Shown here: positions 1-8,397 of the stretch, piece by piece
Layout of the letters: each line of letters starts with the position of its first letter
Numbering within the stretch: position 1 is the stretch's first letter
Source: an uncultured Pelagibacteraceae bacterium
GTDB taxonomy: Bacteria > Pseudomonadota > Alphaproteobacteria > Pelagibacterales > Pelagibacteraceae
NCBI GenBank assembly: GCA_902544985.1
Contig: CACCFV010000008.1
Span: forward strand, 1 to 35,004
Direction: 5' to 3'
DNA: 35,004 nt
Translations under genes and position numbers: made by a program
The notes under the pieces: generated by a model
Told to the model about the DNA's origin: nothing
The model's input: the letters and a program-made list of their open reading frames with translations, nothing else
Database searches by the model: none

Positions 1-480
1 GTCTTTTTTAGACATTACTGGTTTTTTAATTGGCCATCTGATTTTAAGATCTTTGTCATCAAATCTAATACCCGTCTCATGTTTTGCATCTCTATATTTT
101 GTACAACTATAAACAATATAATTTTCATTAGATAAAGTACAAAATCCATGGGCAAAACCAGGAGGAATAAAAATAGATTTTGCATTTTTTTCACTTAATA
201 TAACTGAAAAACTTTTGCCGAATGTTTTAGATTTTTTTCTTAAATCAACAACCACATCAAATATTTTTCCTTTTATTACGCTAATGAATTTTCCTTGAGA
301 ATTTTTTGTCTGAAGATGGAGACCTCTAATTACATTTTTTTTTGAAAAAGACATAACAAGAAAGGGAAATTTTCTGTTCAAATATTTTTCTTTTAGCAAT
401 TCTCTAAAATAACCCCTGTTATCTTTAAAAGAGACATTATTAATTAAAATTAAATCTTTAAATTTTGTTTTTTTTATCAT
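1..480 (-). CDS. rfbC: dTDP-4-dehydrorhamnose 3,5-epimerase (3' end beyond window)
   Basis: This is the RmlC/RfbC cupin epimerase, which converts dTDP-4-keto-6-deoxyglucose to dTDP-4-keto-L-rhamnose in the cytoplasm. The first 160 codons are visible, read leftward from the ATG at 480, and the frame is still open at base 1. The family hallmarks are RGLHLQ at residues 52-57, whose His is the usual catalytic base, and IPPGFAHGF at 105-113. Family members are about 180 residues long, so only some 20 residues are missing. Its ATG overlaps the rfbA stop as ATGA, so it is the third gene of a coupled rfbB-rfbA-rfbC operon. RfbD, the last enzyme of the pathway, would be expected just outside the left edge. 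Confidence 0.93.
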   Translation of the reverse strand, partial: MIKKTKFKDLILINNVSFKDNRGYFRELLKEKYLNRKFPFLVMSFSKKNVIRGLHLQTKNSQGKFISVIKGKIFDVVVDLRKKSKTFGKSFSVILSEKNAKSIFIPPGFAHGFCTLSNENYIVYSCTKYRDAKHETGIRFDDKDLKIRWPIKKPVMSKKD

Positions 481-1349
481 TGAATCAATTTTTTAAGATA
501 TGATGAATATTCACAATTGCCATAAAATTTAATTGAATTCAAAATATCCTTTTTATTAATCCATTTATTGAGCAATGCGATTTCCTCAAGACAAGCTATT
601 TTGAAGCCTTGTCTATTTTCAATAGCTTGTACAAAAGCAGAAGTTTTATAATAATCACTTATAGAACCTGTATCTAACCAAGCACCACCTCTTCCAATAA
701 ATTCTGCAGAAAGTTTATTAGTTTTTTTATATTGATAAATTAAATCAATTATCTCAAGCTCTCCTCTTTTAGATGGTTTGAGTTTTTTTGCATAATTAAC
801 AACTTTCTTATCAAAAAAATAGAGACCTGTTACCGCATAATTTGAGATAAATTTTTTAGGTTTTTCTACAATTTTTAAAATTTTCTTATTTTTTTTATCA
901 GTTTTTGCTACACCAAATGACTCAGGATTTTTTACATTATGAAGCACTACTTTAGCACCTTTTTTTAATTTTGCACAATCACGTAATAATTTAGATAAAT
1001 TCTGACCATAAAAAAAATTATCTCCCAAGATCATTGCGATGTTTGAATTGTTAATAAATTTTTCACCAATTAAGAATGCATCTGGTAACCCTCTTGGTTT
1101 ATCTTGTTCTTTGAAAGAAATATTCAAGCCTAAATTTTTATTTTTTGGAAATAATTTTCTGTATTGATTTAGCTGACCTTTATTTACAATAATCAAGATA
1201 TCTCTAATTTTTGCTAACATTAATATTGATAGAGGATAATAAATAAGAGGTTTATCATAAATTGGTAAAAGTTGTTTATTAACAGCTTTTGTTAATGGGC
1301 TCATTCTGGTTCCCATACCACCTGCTAAAATAATTCCTTTTTTAATCAT
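477..1349 (-). CDS. rfbA: glucose-1-phosphate thymidylyltransferase
   Basis: RmlA/RfbA couples dTTP with glucose-1-phosphate to give dTDP-glucose, the first step of dTDP-rhamnose synthesis. The nucleotide-binding loop GGMGTRMSPLT lies at residues 10-20, followed by the signature KQLLPIYDKPLIYYPLS. The metal-binding GDN is at 109-111 and EKPKKF at 162-167. The length of 290 residues is normal for the family. Its start overlaps the stop of rfbB by 4 nt (ATGA) and its stop overlaps the start of rfbC in the same way, so the three genes are translationally coupled. The nearest alternative is another sugar nucleotidyltransferase, but the pathway neighbours make RmlA by far the best reading. Confidence 0.95.
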   Translation of the reverse strand: MIKKGIILAGGMGTRMSPLTKAVNKQLLPIYDKPLIYYPLSILMLAKIRDILIIVNKGQLNQYRKLFPKNKNLGLNISFKEQDKPRGLPDAFLIGEKFINNSNIAMILGDNFFYGQNLSKLLRDCAKLKKGAKVVLHNVKNPESFGVAKTDKKNKKILKIVEKPKKFISNYAVTGLYFFDKKVVNYAKKLKPSKRGELEIIDLIYQYKKTNKLSAEFIGRGGAWLDTGSISDYYKTSAFVQAIENRQGFKIACLEEIALLNKWINKKDILNSIKFYGNCEYSSYLKKLIQ

Positions 1350-2359
1350 CCTTTTCCCAATCTTTTAACAATATCCTTTTTATTTAAACTTGAATAATAT
1401 TTTTGATTTTCCATATACCAATCAAATGTTTTTGCCAAACCTTCATTAAAGCTCATTTTTGGCTTCCATTTGAGTTTGTTCTTTATTTTTCTGCTTTCTA
1501 AAGCATATCTAATATCATGGCCGGGTCTATCTTTTACATAATTAATTTTTACATTTCTACCAATTATCATTTTGCTTTTTGCAACTCTTAACAATTTTTT
1601 TACTACGTCTATATTATTTAAATTGTAATTTGATCCGATATTATAAAACTCACCAACTTTGCCGATTTTAAGGACTTTAATGAGTGCCTCACAATGATCA
1701 TCAACATATATCCATTCTCTGGAATTTTTACCTTTTCCATAAATTGGCAAAAATTTATTATTTAAAATATTAAAAATTAATTTGGGTATTAATTTTTCAG
1801 GATGTTGTCTTGGTCCATAGTTATTTGAACAATTAGTCACTATGGCTGGCAATCTATATGTTCTAACGTATGAACTAACCAAATGGTCTGAAGCAGCTTT
1901 GCTTGCTGCGTAAGGTGAACTTGGCTGATATGGGTATTTTTCATTAGATCTTCCTCTTAGTATATCTCCGTAAACTTCATCAGTTGATATATGAATTAAT
2001 TTAGATCTATATTTTTTTGAAAATTTTTTAAAACATTCTAGTAAATTATAAACACCAATTATATTACTTTGTATAAAACTGTCAGGATTATCTATAGATC
2101 TATCTACGTGAGTTTCAGCAGCTAAGTTAAATATTCCAAAAGGTTTATATTTTGAAAGTATTTTAATTAATTTATTACTTCTGATATCGAGCTTTATAAA
2201 TTTGTAATTTCTGGATTTTTGGAATTCTTTGACATTATATAAATTTGAGGAGTAAGTTCCCTTGTCAATATTAATAACGTAATATTTTCTCTTAAGTAAT
2301 AAATTAATTAGATTACTACCTATAAATCCCAATCCACCAGTAACAATAATTTTTTGCAT
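1346..2359 (-). CDS. rfbB: dTDP-glucose 4,6-dehydratase
   Basis: RmlB/RfbB is an extended short-chain dehydrogenase that converts dTDP-glucose to dTDP-4-keto-6-deoxyglucose. The Rossmann motif TGGLGFIGSN is at residues 7-16. The catalytic TDE triad is at 126-128 (in STDEVYGD), and the YxxxK pair is Y150/K154 in SSPYAASKAASDH. The family C-terminal motif DRPGHDIRY is also present. At 337 residues it is slightly short for the family but complete. It is the promoter-proximal gene of the minus-strand operon. The 46 bp upstream are shared with the divergent glycosyltransferase at 2406, so the promoters of both must lie in or near that gap. Confidence 0.95.
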   Translation of the reverse strand: MQKIIVTGGLGFIGSNLINLLLKRKYYVINIDKGTYSSNLYNVKEFQKSRNYKFIKLDIRSNKLIKILSKYKPFGIFNLAAETHVDRSIDNPDSFIQSNIIGVYNLLECFKKFSKKYRSKLIHISTDEVYGDILRGRSNEKYPYQPSSPYAASKAASDHLVSSYVRTYRLPAIVTNCSNNYGPRQHPEKLIPKLIFNILNNKFLPIYGKGKNSREWIYVDDHCEALIKVLKIGKVGEFYNIGSNYNLNNIDVVKKLLRVAKSKMIIGRNVKINYVKDRPGHDIRYALESRKIKNKLKWKPKMSFNEGLAKTFDWYMENQKYYSSLNKKDIVKRLGKG

Positions 2360-2405
2360 TTTCTTTTTTACAACAATAATATGTTTAAGTATAATTCATT
2401 ATTAG

Positions 2406-3260
2406 ATGGAATTTACAAGAAATAACTTAACATTTATTATAGTCTCTTTTAAAAGTAGAAAAGTCATTTTTAATTGTCTAAATTCTCTTCCTAAAGATTT
2501 TCCAAAAATAATAATTGAAAATTCATCTGACAAGAAGTTAAAAAAAGAAATAGAGCAGAATTATGATCATACCAAAGTGATCTTATCAAGCAATGTTGGC
2601 ATGGGTGCTGGTAATAATCTTGGTATACTTAACTCAAAAACCGATTTTGTATATATTTTAAATCCAGATGTTAAATTTAATGCAGAAACAATTAATTCCT
2701 TGAATCATTCGATTTCAAACATCAAAGATTTTGCATTACTCTCACCAATTTCTGATAATATTGATTATCCAAATTATAAAGAAGAAAAAGATACAATAGA
2801 TACTAATTTAATTTCAGTTGCTGAAATAGATGGATATTCAATGATAATTAATAAAAATTTTTTTTCAGATAGAGATTTTTTTGATGAGAAATTTTTTATG
2901 TATTTAGAGAATGTAGATCTTTGTTTAAGAGCAAAAAATCAAGGAGGAAATTTGTTAATATGTACAAATTCAAAAATAAATCATCTTGGTGCAAAAGGAG
3001 TTGATGAAAAATTTTTTGAGGAGGTTGAATTATCAAGAAACTGGCACTGGATGTGGTCTAAATTCTATTTTGATAAAAAACATAAAGGATTTTATTTATC
3101 TCTAATTATGGGAATAGCTAGTCTTTTGTTTAATTTTTTAAAATATCTCGTTTATATTGTCCGATTAAATAATCATAAAAAAAGAATTTATTTTATGAGA
3201 GTCTCCGGTCTAGTAAATTCGATCCTTGGAAAAAAATCATTTTATAGGCCAAAAATTTAA
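2406..3260 (+). CDS. family 2 glycosyltransferase, rhamnosyltransferase-like
   Basis: This is a GT-A fold glycosyltransferase of family 2, probably transferring a sugar, plausibly rhamnose given the adjacent dTDP-rhamnose genes, during polysaccharide or O-antigen assembly at the inner membrane. The N-terminus (LTFIIVSFKS) is the first strand of the nucleotide-binding domain. The metal-binding DXD position is replaced by NPDV at residues 86-89, as in WbbL-type rhamnosyltransferases, and the acceptor-side motif FFMYLENVDLCLR contains the ENVD acidic pair at 168-171. A hydrophobic stretch near residues 227-253 (GFYLSLIMGIASLLFNFLKY) suggests membrane attachment. The sugar and acceptor cannot be read from the sequence. 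It is divergent from rfbB. Confidence 0.82.
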   Translation: MEFTRNNLTFIIVSFKSRKVIFNCLNSLPKDFPKIIIENSSDKKLKKEIEQNYDHTKVILSSNVGMGAGNNLGILNSKTDFVYILNPDVKFNAETINSLNHSISNIKDFALLSPISDNIDYPNYKEEKDTIDTNLISVAEIDGYSMIINKNFFSDRDFFDEKFFMYLENVDLCLRAKNQGGNLLICTNSKINHLGAKGVDEKFFEEVELSRNWHWMWSKFYFDKKHKGFYLSLIMGIASLLFNFLKYLVYIVRLNNHKKRIYFMRVSGLVNSILGKKSFYRPKI

Positions 3261-3262
3261 AA

Positions 3263-3790
3263 TTAGTGACCAGGAAATTCAATTAGGCTCTCTACTTTAT
3301 AACCTCTTTTAACTAAATTATCTGATCCTTTTAAGTCAAATAAGTTAATTACAAATACAAAGCCGGATACATTTCCTTCAGAAATTTCAACCAGTTTAGC
3401 AGCAGCTTCTGCTGTTCCTCCTGTAGCAATTAAATCATCAATTATTAAAACTTTGTCATTTTTTTGAATTGAATCTTTATGAACTTCAATAGTTGCTTTT
3501 CCGTATTCGAGCTCGAAATCTACAGAATGGACTTCTGCAGGCAACTTATTTTTTTTTCTTAACATTATAAATGGTTTTTTTAATATATAAGAAACTGCTG
3601 AAGCAAAAACAAAACCTCTCGATTCGATTGCAGCAATCTTATCAAAATTAAAATTTTTAGATTTTTTAACTATTTGGTTAATTGTTTCAGCAAATGCCTT
3701 TTCATCTTTAATTAAAGTAGTGATATCTCTAAATAAAATACCTTTTTTTGGATAATCTGGGATAGATCTAATAAAGTCTTTTAAATTCAT
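3263..3790 (-). CDS. apt: adenine phosphoribosyltransferase
   Basis: Apt converts adenine and PRPP to AMP, salvaging the adenine released by the neighbouring MTA phosphorylase. The PRPP-binding signature VLIIDDLIATGGT is at residues 114-126, the N-terminus (IRSIPDYPKKGILFRDIT) is typical of bacterial Apt, and the 175-residue length is standard. It lies tail to tail with the glycosyltransferase (stop codons 2 nt apart) and is divergent from mtnP across only 41 bp, which supports co-regulation with MTA salvage. Confidence 0.95.
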   Translation of the reverse strand: MNLKDFIRSIPDYPKKGILFRDITTLIKDEKAFAETINQIVKKSKNFNFDKIAAIESRGFVFASAVSYILKKPFIMLRKKNKLPAEVHSVDFELEYGKATIEVHKDSIQKNDKVLIIDDLIATGGTAEAAAKLVEISEGNVSGFVFVINLFDLKGSDNLVKRGYKVESLIEFPGH

Positions 3791-3831
3791 AAGAGTAAAT
3801 TATAAAAGTATAAATAAATTATATTTTTAAC

Positions 3832-4704
3832 ATGACAACAAATAAATTAGCAATTATTGGTGGTAGTGGTCTTTATGATGTTGAAGAATTCAAAAATAGA
3901 AAATTATTAGATTTAACTACACCTTGGGGTAAACCTTCTGACGAAATTTTAAAAACTAATTATGATAATAAAGAAGTTTATTTCTTACCAAGACATGGAA
4001 AAGGTCACTTTGTTTCTCCATCTAAAATAAATTTTCGTGCAAATATTGATGCTCTTAAACAGTTAGGTGTAACAGATATTGTATCTGTATCAGCAGTGGG
4101 GTCATTAAAAGAGGATTTGCCACCAGGAAAATTTGTTATTGTTGACCAATTCATTGACCGGACATTTGCAAGGGAAAAAACATTTTTTGATGATGAAATT
4201 GTTGCTCATGTCTCTATGGCCCATCCAACATCTAATGGTTTGATGAATGCATGTGAAGAGGCCATAAAAAAAGAGAAAATTGAGTATCAAAGAAATGGAA
4301 CATACGTTGTTATGGAAGGACCTCAATTTTCAACTCTAGCAGAGTCAAATTTATATAGATCTTGGAAAGCAGACGTAATTGGAATGACTAATATGCCTGA
4401 AGCAAAATTAGCAAGGGAAGCAGAAATTAGATATGCATCTGTATCAATGGTCACAGACTATGATTGTTGGCATCCTGATCATGAAAACGTTGATGTTCAA
4501 CAAGTAGTAAAAGTTTTATTAGGTAATGCTGCTAAAGCAAAAAATATGATTAAGAATTTAATAAAAAATTTTGAAGATCATATTGACCCTAATGATCCAA
4601 CTAATAATTGTTTGGATGTAGCTATTATCACAGCACCTGAAAAAAGAACAAAAAAGACAATAGAAAAACTTAAAACTGTTGCTGGTAGAGTTTTAAATAA
4701 ATGA
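3832..4704 (+). CDS. mtnP: 5'-methylthioadenosine phosphorylase
   Basis: MtnP splits 5'-methylthioadenosine with phosphate into adenine and 5-methylthioribose-1-phosphate. It belongs to the trimeric PNP/MTAP family: GGSGLYD at residues 10-16, the phosphate-binding RHGKGH at 54-59, SAVGSL at 87-92, the substrate loop EGPQFST at 162-168, and VTDYDCW at 207-213 with the two Asp residues that mark adenine/MTA specificity. Its 290 residues fit the family. The start is the ATG at 3832, and the stop overlaps the mtnA start as ATGA. It is the first gene of a four-gene operon (mtnP, mtnA, aldolase, speDE). The adenine product feeds Apt, encoded divergently. Confidence 0.95.
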   Translation: MTTNKLAIIGGSGLYDVEEFKNRKLLDLTTPWGKPSDEILKTNYDNKEVYFLPRHGKGHFVSPSKINFRANIDALKQLGVTDIVSVSAVGSLKEDLPPGKFVIVDQFIDRTFAREKTFFDDEIVAHVSMAHPTSNGLMNACEEAIKKEKIEYQRNGTYVVMEGPQFSTLAESNLYRSWKADVIGMTNMPEAKLAREAEIRYASVSMVTDYDCWHPDHENVDVQQVVKVLLGNAAKAKNMIKNLIKNFEDHIDPNDPTNNCLDVAIITAPEKRTKKTIEKLKTVAGRVLNK

Positions 4705-5771
4705 GAATAGAGGGAAAAGAATATCGTACTATTTGGTTTGAAAATAATGTTGTAAAAATTATTGATCAAACAAAACTTCCACACCAATTTATAATTAAAG
4801 ACCTCAAAACTGTTAAGGATGCAATAAATGCTATTAAAGTAATGGAGGTAAGAGGCGCACCTCTAATAGGAGCTACAGCAGCTTATGGATTGGTTTTAGC
4901 TGTAATTGAAAATAATGATCAATCATTTTTAAAGAAATCAGCAGAAGGTTTGATTAGCTCAAGACCAACAGCAATAAATTTAAAGTGGGCTGTTGATAGA
5001 ATGATGAATAAATTATCAGGCGTCAATAGTGATCAAATTTTAGAGATAGCTCTTAATAAAGCAAAAGATATATGTGAGGAAGATATAAAATTTTGTGAAA
5101 ACATAGGATTAAATGGTCTAAAAATTATTGAAGAAATCTATAATAAAAAAAAGGATACCGTAAATATTCTTACTCATTGTAATGCAGGTTGGCTTGCAAC
5201 AATAAATTGGGGGACTGCAACTTCTCCCATTTATCATGCACATAGAAAAGGAATTCCTGTTCATGTGTGGACAGATGAAACTAGACCAAGAAATCAAGGA
5301 GCAAATCTTACCTCATATGAATTAAATGAAGAAGGAATTAAAAATACTATTATTGCAGATAACACAGGTGGAATTTTGATGCAAAGAGGAGAGGTTGATA
5401 TGTGTATCGTCGGAACTGATAGAACTTTAGCTAATGGAGATGTTTGTAATAAAGTTGGTACTTATCTTAAAGCACTAGCAGCTCATGATAATAATATTCC
5501 TTTTTATGTTGCACTACCAAGTTCAACAATTGACTGGAATATAAAAGATCATAAAGAAATTCCAATCGAAGAGAGAAACTCGGATGAATTATCTCATGTT
5601 GAAGGTTTAGATGAAAAAGGAGATATAAAGAAAATACAAATTTATCCAAAAAAAAGTAAAGCTATGAATTTAGCTTTTGATGTAACACCTGCAAAATATG
5701 TAACAGGCTTAATTACTGAAAAAGGTGTATGTGAAGCTTCAGAAAAAGGACTTAAAGAATTATTTAAATGA
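4701..5771 (+). CDS. mtnA: methylthioribose-1-phosphate isomerase
   Basis: MtnA isomerises 5-methylthioribose-1-phosphate to 5-methylthioribulose-1-phosphate. It is related to eIF2B alpha. The family signature RGAPLIGATAAYG lies at residues 51-63. The catalytic Cys160 (LTHCNAGWLAT) and Asp240 (IVGTDRTLANGD) fall exactly where Bacillus MtnA has its catalytic pair. Its length of 356 residues is normal. It overlaps mtnP upstream and the aldolase downstream by 4 nt each, so all three proteins are made by coupled translation. The family also contains ribose-1,5-bisphosphate isomerases, but the mtnP neighbour settles the assignment. Confidence 0.94.
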   Translation: MRIEGKEYRTIWFENNVVKIIDQTKLPHQFIIKDLKTVKDAINAIKVMEVRGAPLIGATAAYGLVLAVIENNDQSFLKKSAEGLISSRPTAINLKWAVDRMMNKLSGVNSDQILEIALNKAKDICEEDIKFCENIGLNGLKIIEEIYNKKKDTVNILTHCNAGWLATINWGTATSPIYHAHRKGIPVHVWTDETRPRNQGANLTSYELNEEGIKNTIIADNTGGILMQRGEVDMCIVGTDRTLANGDVCNKVGTYLKALAAHDNNIPFYVALPSSTIDWNIKDHKEIPIEERNSDELSHVEGLDEKGDIKKIQIYPKKSKAMNLAFDVTPAKYVTGLITEKGVCEASEKGLKELFK

Positions 5772-6421
5772 AGAATTTAGATCAAAGAAATCAGATTATT
5801 GAGTATTCGTTAAAATTAAATTCTACAAATCTTTCACCTCTTAGGTCAGGAAATATATCATTGAGAGGAATAGAGGATGATAAAGAGGGATATTTAATTA
5901 CTCCATCAGGAAAAAAATATGAAACACTAAAACCTGAAGATATTGTTTTTATGGGTTTAAATGAAGAAGAGGAAAACGATGCAAGCAACAAACCATCATC
6001 AGAATGGAGATTTCATCGAGATATTTATACAAATAAAAAAGAGGCACAAGCCATTGTCCATGCTCATTCTCCACACGCAACGGCTGTATCTTCACATGGA
6101 AAACCCATTCCACCTTTTCATTACATGATTGCTCTTGCAGGAGGAGATGACATTAAATGTGCAGAATACGCTACTTTTGGAACTGAAGAGTTATCAAATA
6201 ATGTTATCAAAGCTTTAGAGAATAGAAGCGCATGTTTAATGTCTAATCATGGTCAGGTTGCTTTTGGTAAAAATTTAGAGGATGCATTTGAACTTGCACA
6301 AGAGATAGAAAACATTTGTCATCAATACATTATTGCTCTAAGGTTAGGTGAACCTAAAATTCTTTCATTTGAAGAAATGAAAAAAGTTTTAGATAAAGCT
6401 AAGAATTATAAAAAAGGGTAA
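5768..6421 (+). CDS. class II aldolase, probable methylthioribulose-1-phosphate aldolase (DHAP shunt)
   Basis: This zinc-dependent class II aldolase is closely similar to L-fuculose-1-phosphate aldolase. SGN is at residues 27-29, the general acid/base Glu is E79 (KPSSEWRFHRDIY), and the zinc ligands are H98 and H100 (VHAHSPHATAVS) with H161 (NHGQVAFG), matching the FucA set E73/H92/H94/H155 with a 6-residue offset. In the mtnP-mtnA context the likely reaction is cleavage of methylthioribulose-1-phosphate to DHAP and 2-(methylthio)acetaldehyde, as by Ald2 in the DHAP shunt described in Rhodospirillum rubrum and E. coli. The alternative is the homologous dehydratase MtnB. The close FucA resemblance and the absence of mtnC and mtnD nearby favour the aldolase. 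The function is inferred from context. Confidence 0.85.
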   Translation: MKNLDQRNQIIEYSLKLNSTNLSPLRSGNISLRGIEDDKEGYLITPSGKKYETLKPEDIVFMGLNEEEENDASNKPSSEWRFHRDIYTNKKEAQAIVHAHSPHATAVSSHGKPIPPFHYMIALAGGDDIKCAEYATFGTEELSNNVIKALENRSACLMSNHGQVAFGKNLEDAFELAQEIENICHQYIIALRLGEPKILSFEEMKKVLDKAKNYKKG

Positions 6422-6422
6422 G

Positions 6423-7463
6423 ATGATTAAAGTTGGGGAGCATATTACTTTAGATATTATAGGTACTACAAAAGAGTACGATCCTTCAGTCTTTGAAAGA
6501 GTTATACATAAAATAGCTAAAGCAGCCAATGTAACTATTTTGAACATTTCAAAATATAAATTTGAACCTCAAGGTTTTACTATTTTAGCTTTATTGGCTG
6601 AGAGTCATATTAGTTTTCATACATTTCCAGAAAATGGAATAATCAGTTTTGATTTTTTTACATGTGGAAAAATAAGCCCATCAGTAGCAATTGATATTGT
6701 TAAAAAAGAATTTGAACATAAGCGTATAGTTAAAAAAGAATTTAATAGAGATACCAGATCTCTTTACCATGATATTTATAGTTCACCTGGATTACAAAAA
6801 TCATATGTTGTAAATGAAGTTTTAGAAGACTTTAAATCAAAAGTTGGTCAACACATTGAAATTTTAGAATTAGAACAATTTGGAAAATCTTTATTTATTG
6901 ATGGTGAAATACAGGTAGCGGCATCAGATGAACATTTATACAGCTCAACTTTTGTTGGAGCAGGTCTGAATTTAAATAAAAAAAATGAAAGAGCAGCAAT
7001 AATCGGTGGTGGTGATGGTGGTGTTGCAAGGGAATGTATTTCAAAAAAATTTAATTTTATAGATTGGTACGAATTAGATCCAGAAGTTGTAGAAGTTTGC
7101 AACAAACATCTTGGTGATATTGGAAAAAAATCTACAGAAAAGAATTCTGTAAAATGTGTATGGGGTGATGCCTTTGAAAGTATAAAAACAGTAAACGAAG
7201 ATACATATGATCATATTTTTGTTGATCTAAATGATGACCAGTTTTGTATAGATCTTGCTGCTAAAAATATGGACTTTTTAGTAAGAATACTCAAACCTAA
7301 AGGAGTTATAACTGCGCAAGTAGGAAGCCAAGATAAAAAACCTCTTCAAGTTGAAAATTGGCTGAATGTATTTAACCATCATTTTGGAAATACAAATTTA
7401 TCAAGAGTTTACATACCTAGTTTTGATTGTTCTTGGAATTTTTCTTCTTCGATAAATCATTAA
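6423..7463 (+). CDS. fused S-adenosylmethionine decarboxylase - aminopropyltransferase (SpeD-SpeE)
   Basis: This bifunctional polyamine protein has residues 1 to about 120 as a prokaryotic SpeD domain and about 125 to 346 as a spermidine-synthase (SpeE) domain. The SpeD part has the self-cleavage site LLAES-HISFHTFPE, with Ser61 becoming the pyruvoyl group, plus His66 and Cys81 at the expected places. The SpeE part has the SAM-binding GGGDGG at 195-200, ELDPEVVEVC at 217-226 and the catalytic Asp268/Asp271 in VDLND. The usual YHE triplet after DE is YSS at 173-175, and the D-S/T-x-D-P motif ends in DD rather than DP, so the amine acceptor may not be plain putrescine. The methylthioadenosine it releases is the substrate of the upstream genes. 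The start follows the aldolase stop by 1 nt. Confidence 0.9.
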   Translation: MIKVGEHITLDIIGTTKEYDPSVFERVIHKIAKAANVTILNISKYKFEPQGFTILALLAESHISFHTFPENGIISFDFFTCGKISPSVAIDIVKKEFEHKRIVKKEFNRDTRSLYHDIYSSPGLQKSYVVNEVLEDFKSKVGQHIEILELEQFGKSLFIDGEIQVAASDEHLYSSTFVGAGLNLNKKNERAAIIGGGDGGVARECISKKFNFIDWYELDPEVVEVCNKHLGDIGKKSTEKNSVKCVWGDAFESIKTVNEDTYDHIFVDLNDDQFCIDLAAKNMDFLVRILKPKGVITAQVGSQDKKPLQVENWLNVFNHHFGNTNLSRVYIPSFDCSWNFSSSINH

Positions 7464-7524
7464 TTTTTTCTTTTTAATACCCACAATTTGTGAAATACTA
7501 TTTTTTTTATTAAAGGAGATAACA

Positions 7525-8352
7525 ATGAATATATTCAAGAAAACTATTTTTTCAGTTTTACTTTCTCTATTGGTAATAGGAAATGTAAATGCTGATAAAA
7601 TAAGAATTGGAACAGAGGGTGCTTATCCTCCATGGAACTCAAAAAACGAAGCAGGTAAGTTAATCGGTTTCGAAGTTGAATTAGCTTATACACTTTGTAG
7701 ATACATTGGACAGCAATGTGTGATAGTTGAGCAAGATTGGGATGGAATGATCCCAGCTCTAATCATGAGAAAGTTTGATGCAATAATGGCAGGTATGTCA
7801 ATTACTGCAGAAAGACAAAAAGCTATTAGCTTTTCTCAAGGATATGCAGATGAAGTTGCATCTCTGGCAGTGATGAAAGGATCTAGCTTAGAAGGTTTAG
7901 ATACATCTGCTGGGATAAATCTTACAAAACCAAATGCTGCAGCTAAAAAAGATCTTAAAACACTTACTGCTGCATTAGCAGGTAAAACTGTTTGTGTACA
8001 AACTGCTACGATCCACCAAAACTTTTTAGATTCTGGTGATGTAGGAAAAGTAAATGTAAGAACATACAAAACACAAGACGAAGTTAATTTAGATTTAGCA
8101 TCTGGAAGATGTGATGCTGCATTAGCTGCTGCCGTTGCATTCAGCGATTATGCAGAAAAATCTGGTAAGCCAGTTGTTCTTACTGGACCAACTTTCTCTG
8201 GTGGTGCATTTGGAAACGGTGTTGGTGTAGGTATTAGAAAAGATGATACTGAACTTTTGAAAAAGTTTAACGCCGCTATTAATAAAGCGAGAAAAAACGG
8301 AGACATTAGTAGAATTGCTACTAAGTGGTTTGGTTTCGACGCTTCTATGTAA
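7525..8352 (+). CDS. periplasmic polar/basic amino-acid binding protein of an ABC importer
   Basis: This is a family 3 solute-binding protein, closest in feel to the lysine/arginine/ornithine/opine binders (HisJ, ArgT, NocT, OccT). A clear signal peptide ends near residue 23 (LLSLLVIGNVNA before DKIRIG). The mature protein opens with KIRIGTEGAYPPWNS and carries GFEVELAYTLC, a disulphide-like Cys pair in CRYIGQQC, and GMSITAERQKAISFS, all hallmarks of the family. A strong Shine-Dalgarno (AAAGGAGA) precedes the ATG. Two permease genes follow. The exact ligand is not certain. A hairpin separates this gene from the permeases and probably lets the binding protein be made in excess. Confidence 0.9.
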   Translation: MNIFKKTIFSVLLSLLVIGNVNADKIRIGTEGAYPPWNSKNEAGKLIGFEVELAYTLCRYIGQQCVIVEQDWDGMIPALIMRKFDAIMAGMSITAERQKAISFSQGYADEVASLAVMKGSSLEGLDTSAGINLTKPNAAAKKDLKTLTAALAGKTVCVQTATIHQNFLDSGDVGKVNVRTYKTQDEVNLDLASGRCDAALAAAVAFSDYAEKSGKPVVLTGPTFSGGAFGNGVGVGIRKDDTELLKKFNAAINKARKNGDISRIATKWFGFDASM

Positions 8353-8361
8353 TTAAATTTT

Positions 8362-8395
8362 AGATTTGGCGACTATCATGTATAGTCGCCAATCT
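8362..8395 (+). other. stable intercistronic hairpin between binding-protein and permease genes
   Basis: GGCGACTAT (8368-8376) pairs perfectly with ATAGTCGCC (8382-8390) around a 5-nt loop. The stem extends outward as AGATT/AATCT with one bulged T. No T-run follows and the permease ATG begins 2 nt after the stem, so this is more likely an mRNA-stabilising or translation-modulating hairpin than a terminator. No Shine-Dalgarno is visible outside the stem. Confidence 0.8.
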
Positions 8396-8397
8396 GT

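Noticed and set aside
4105-4787. Minus-strand ORFs inside mtnP/mtnA
   Set aside because: They overlap well-supported genes in another frame and have no recognisable domains.
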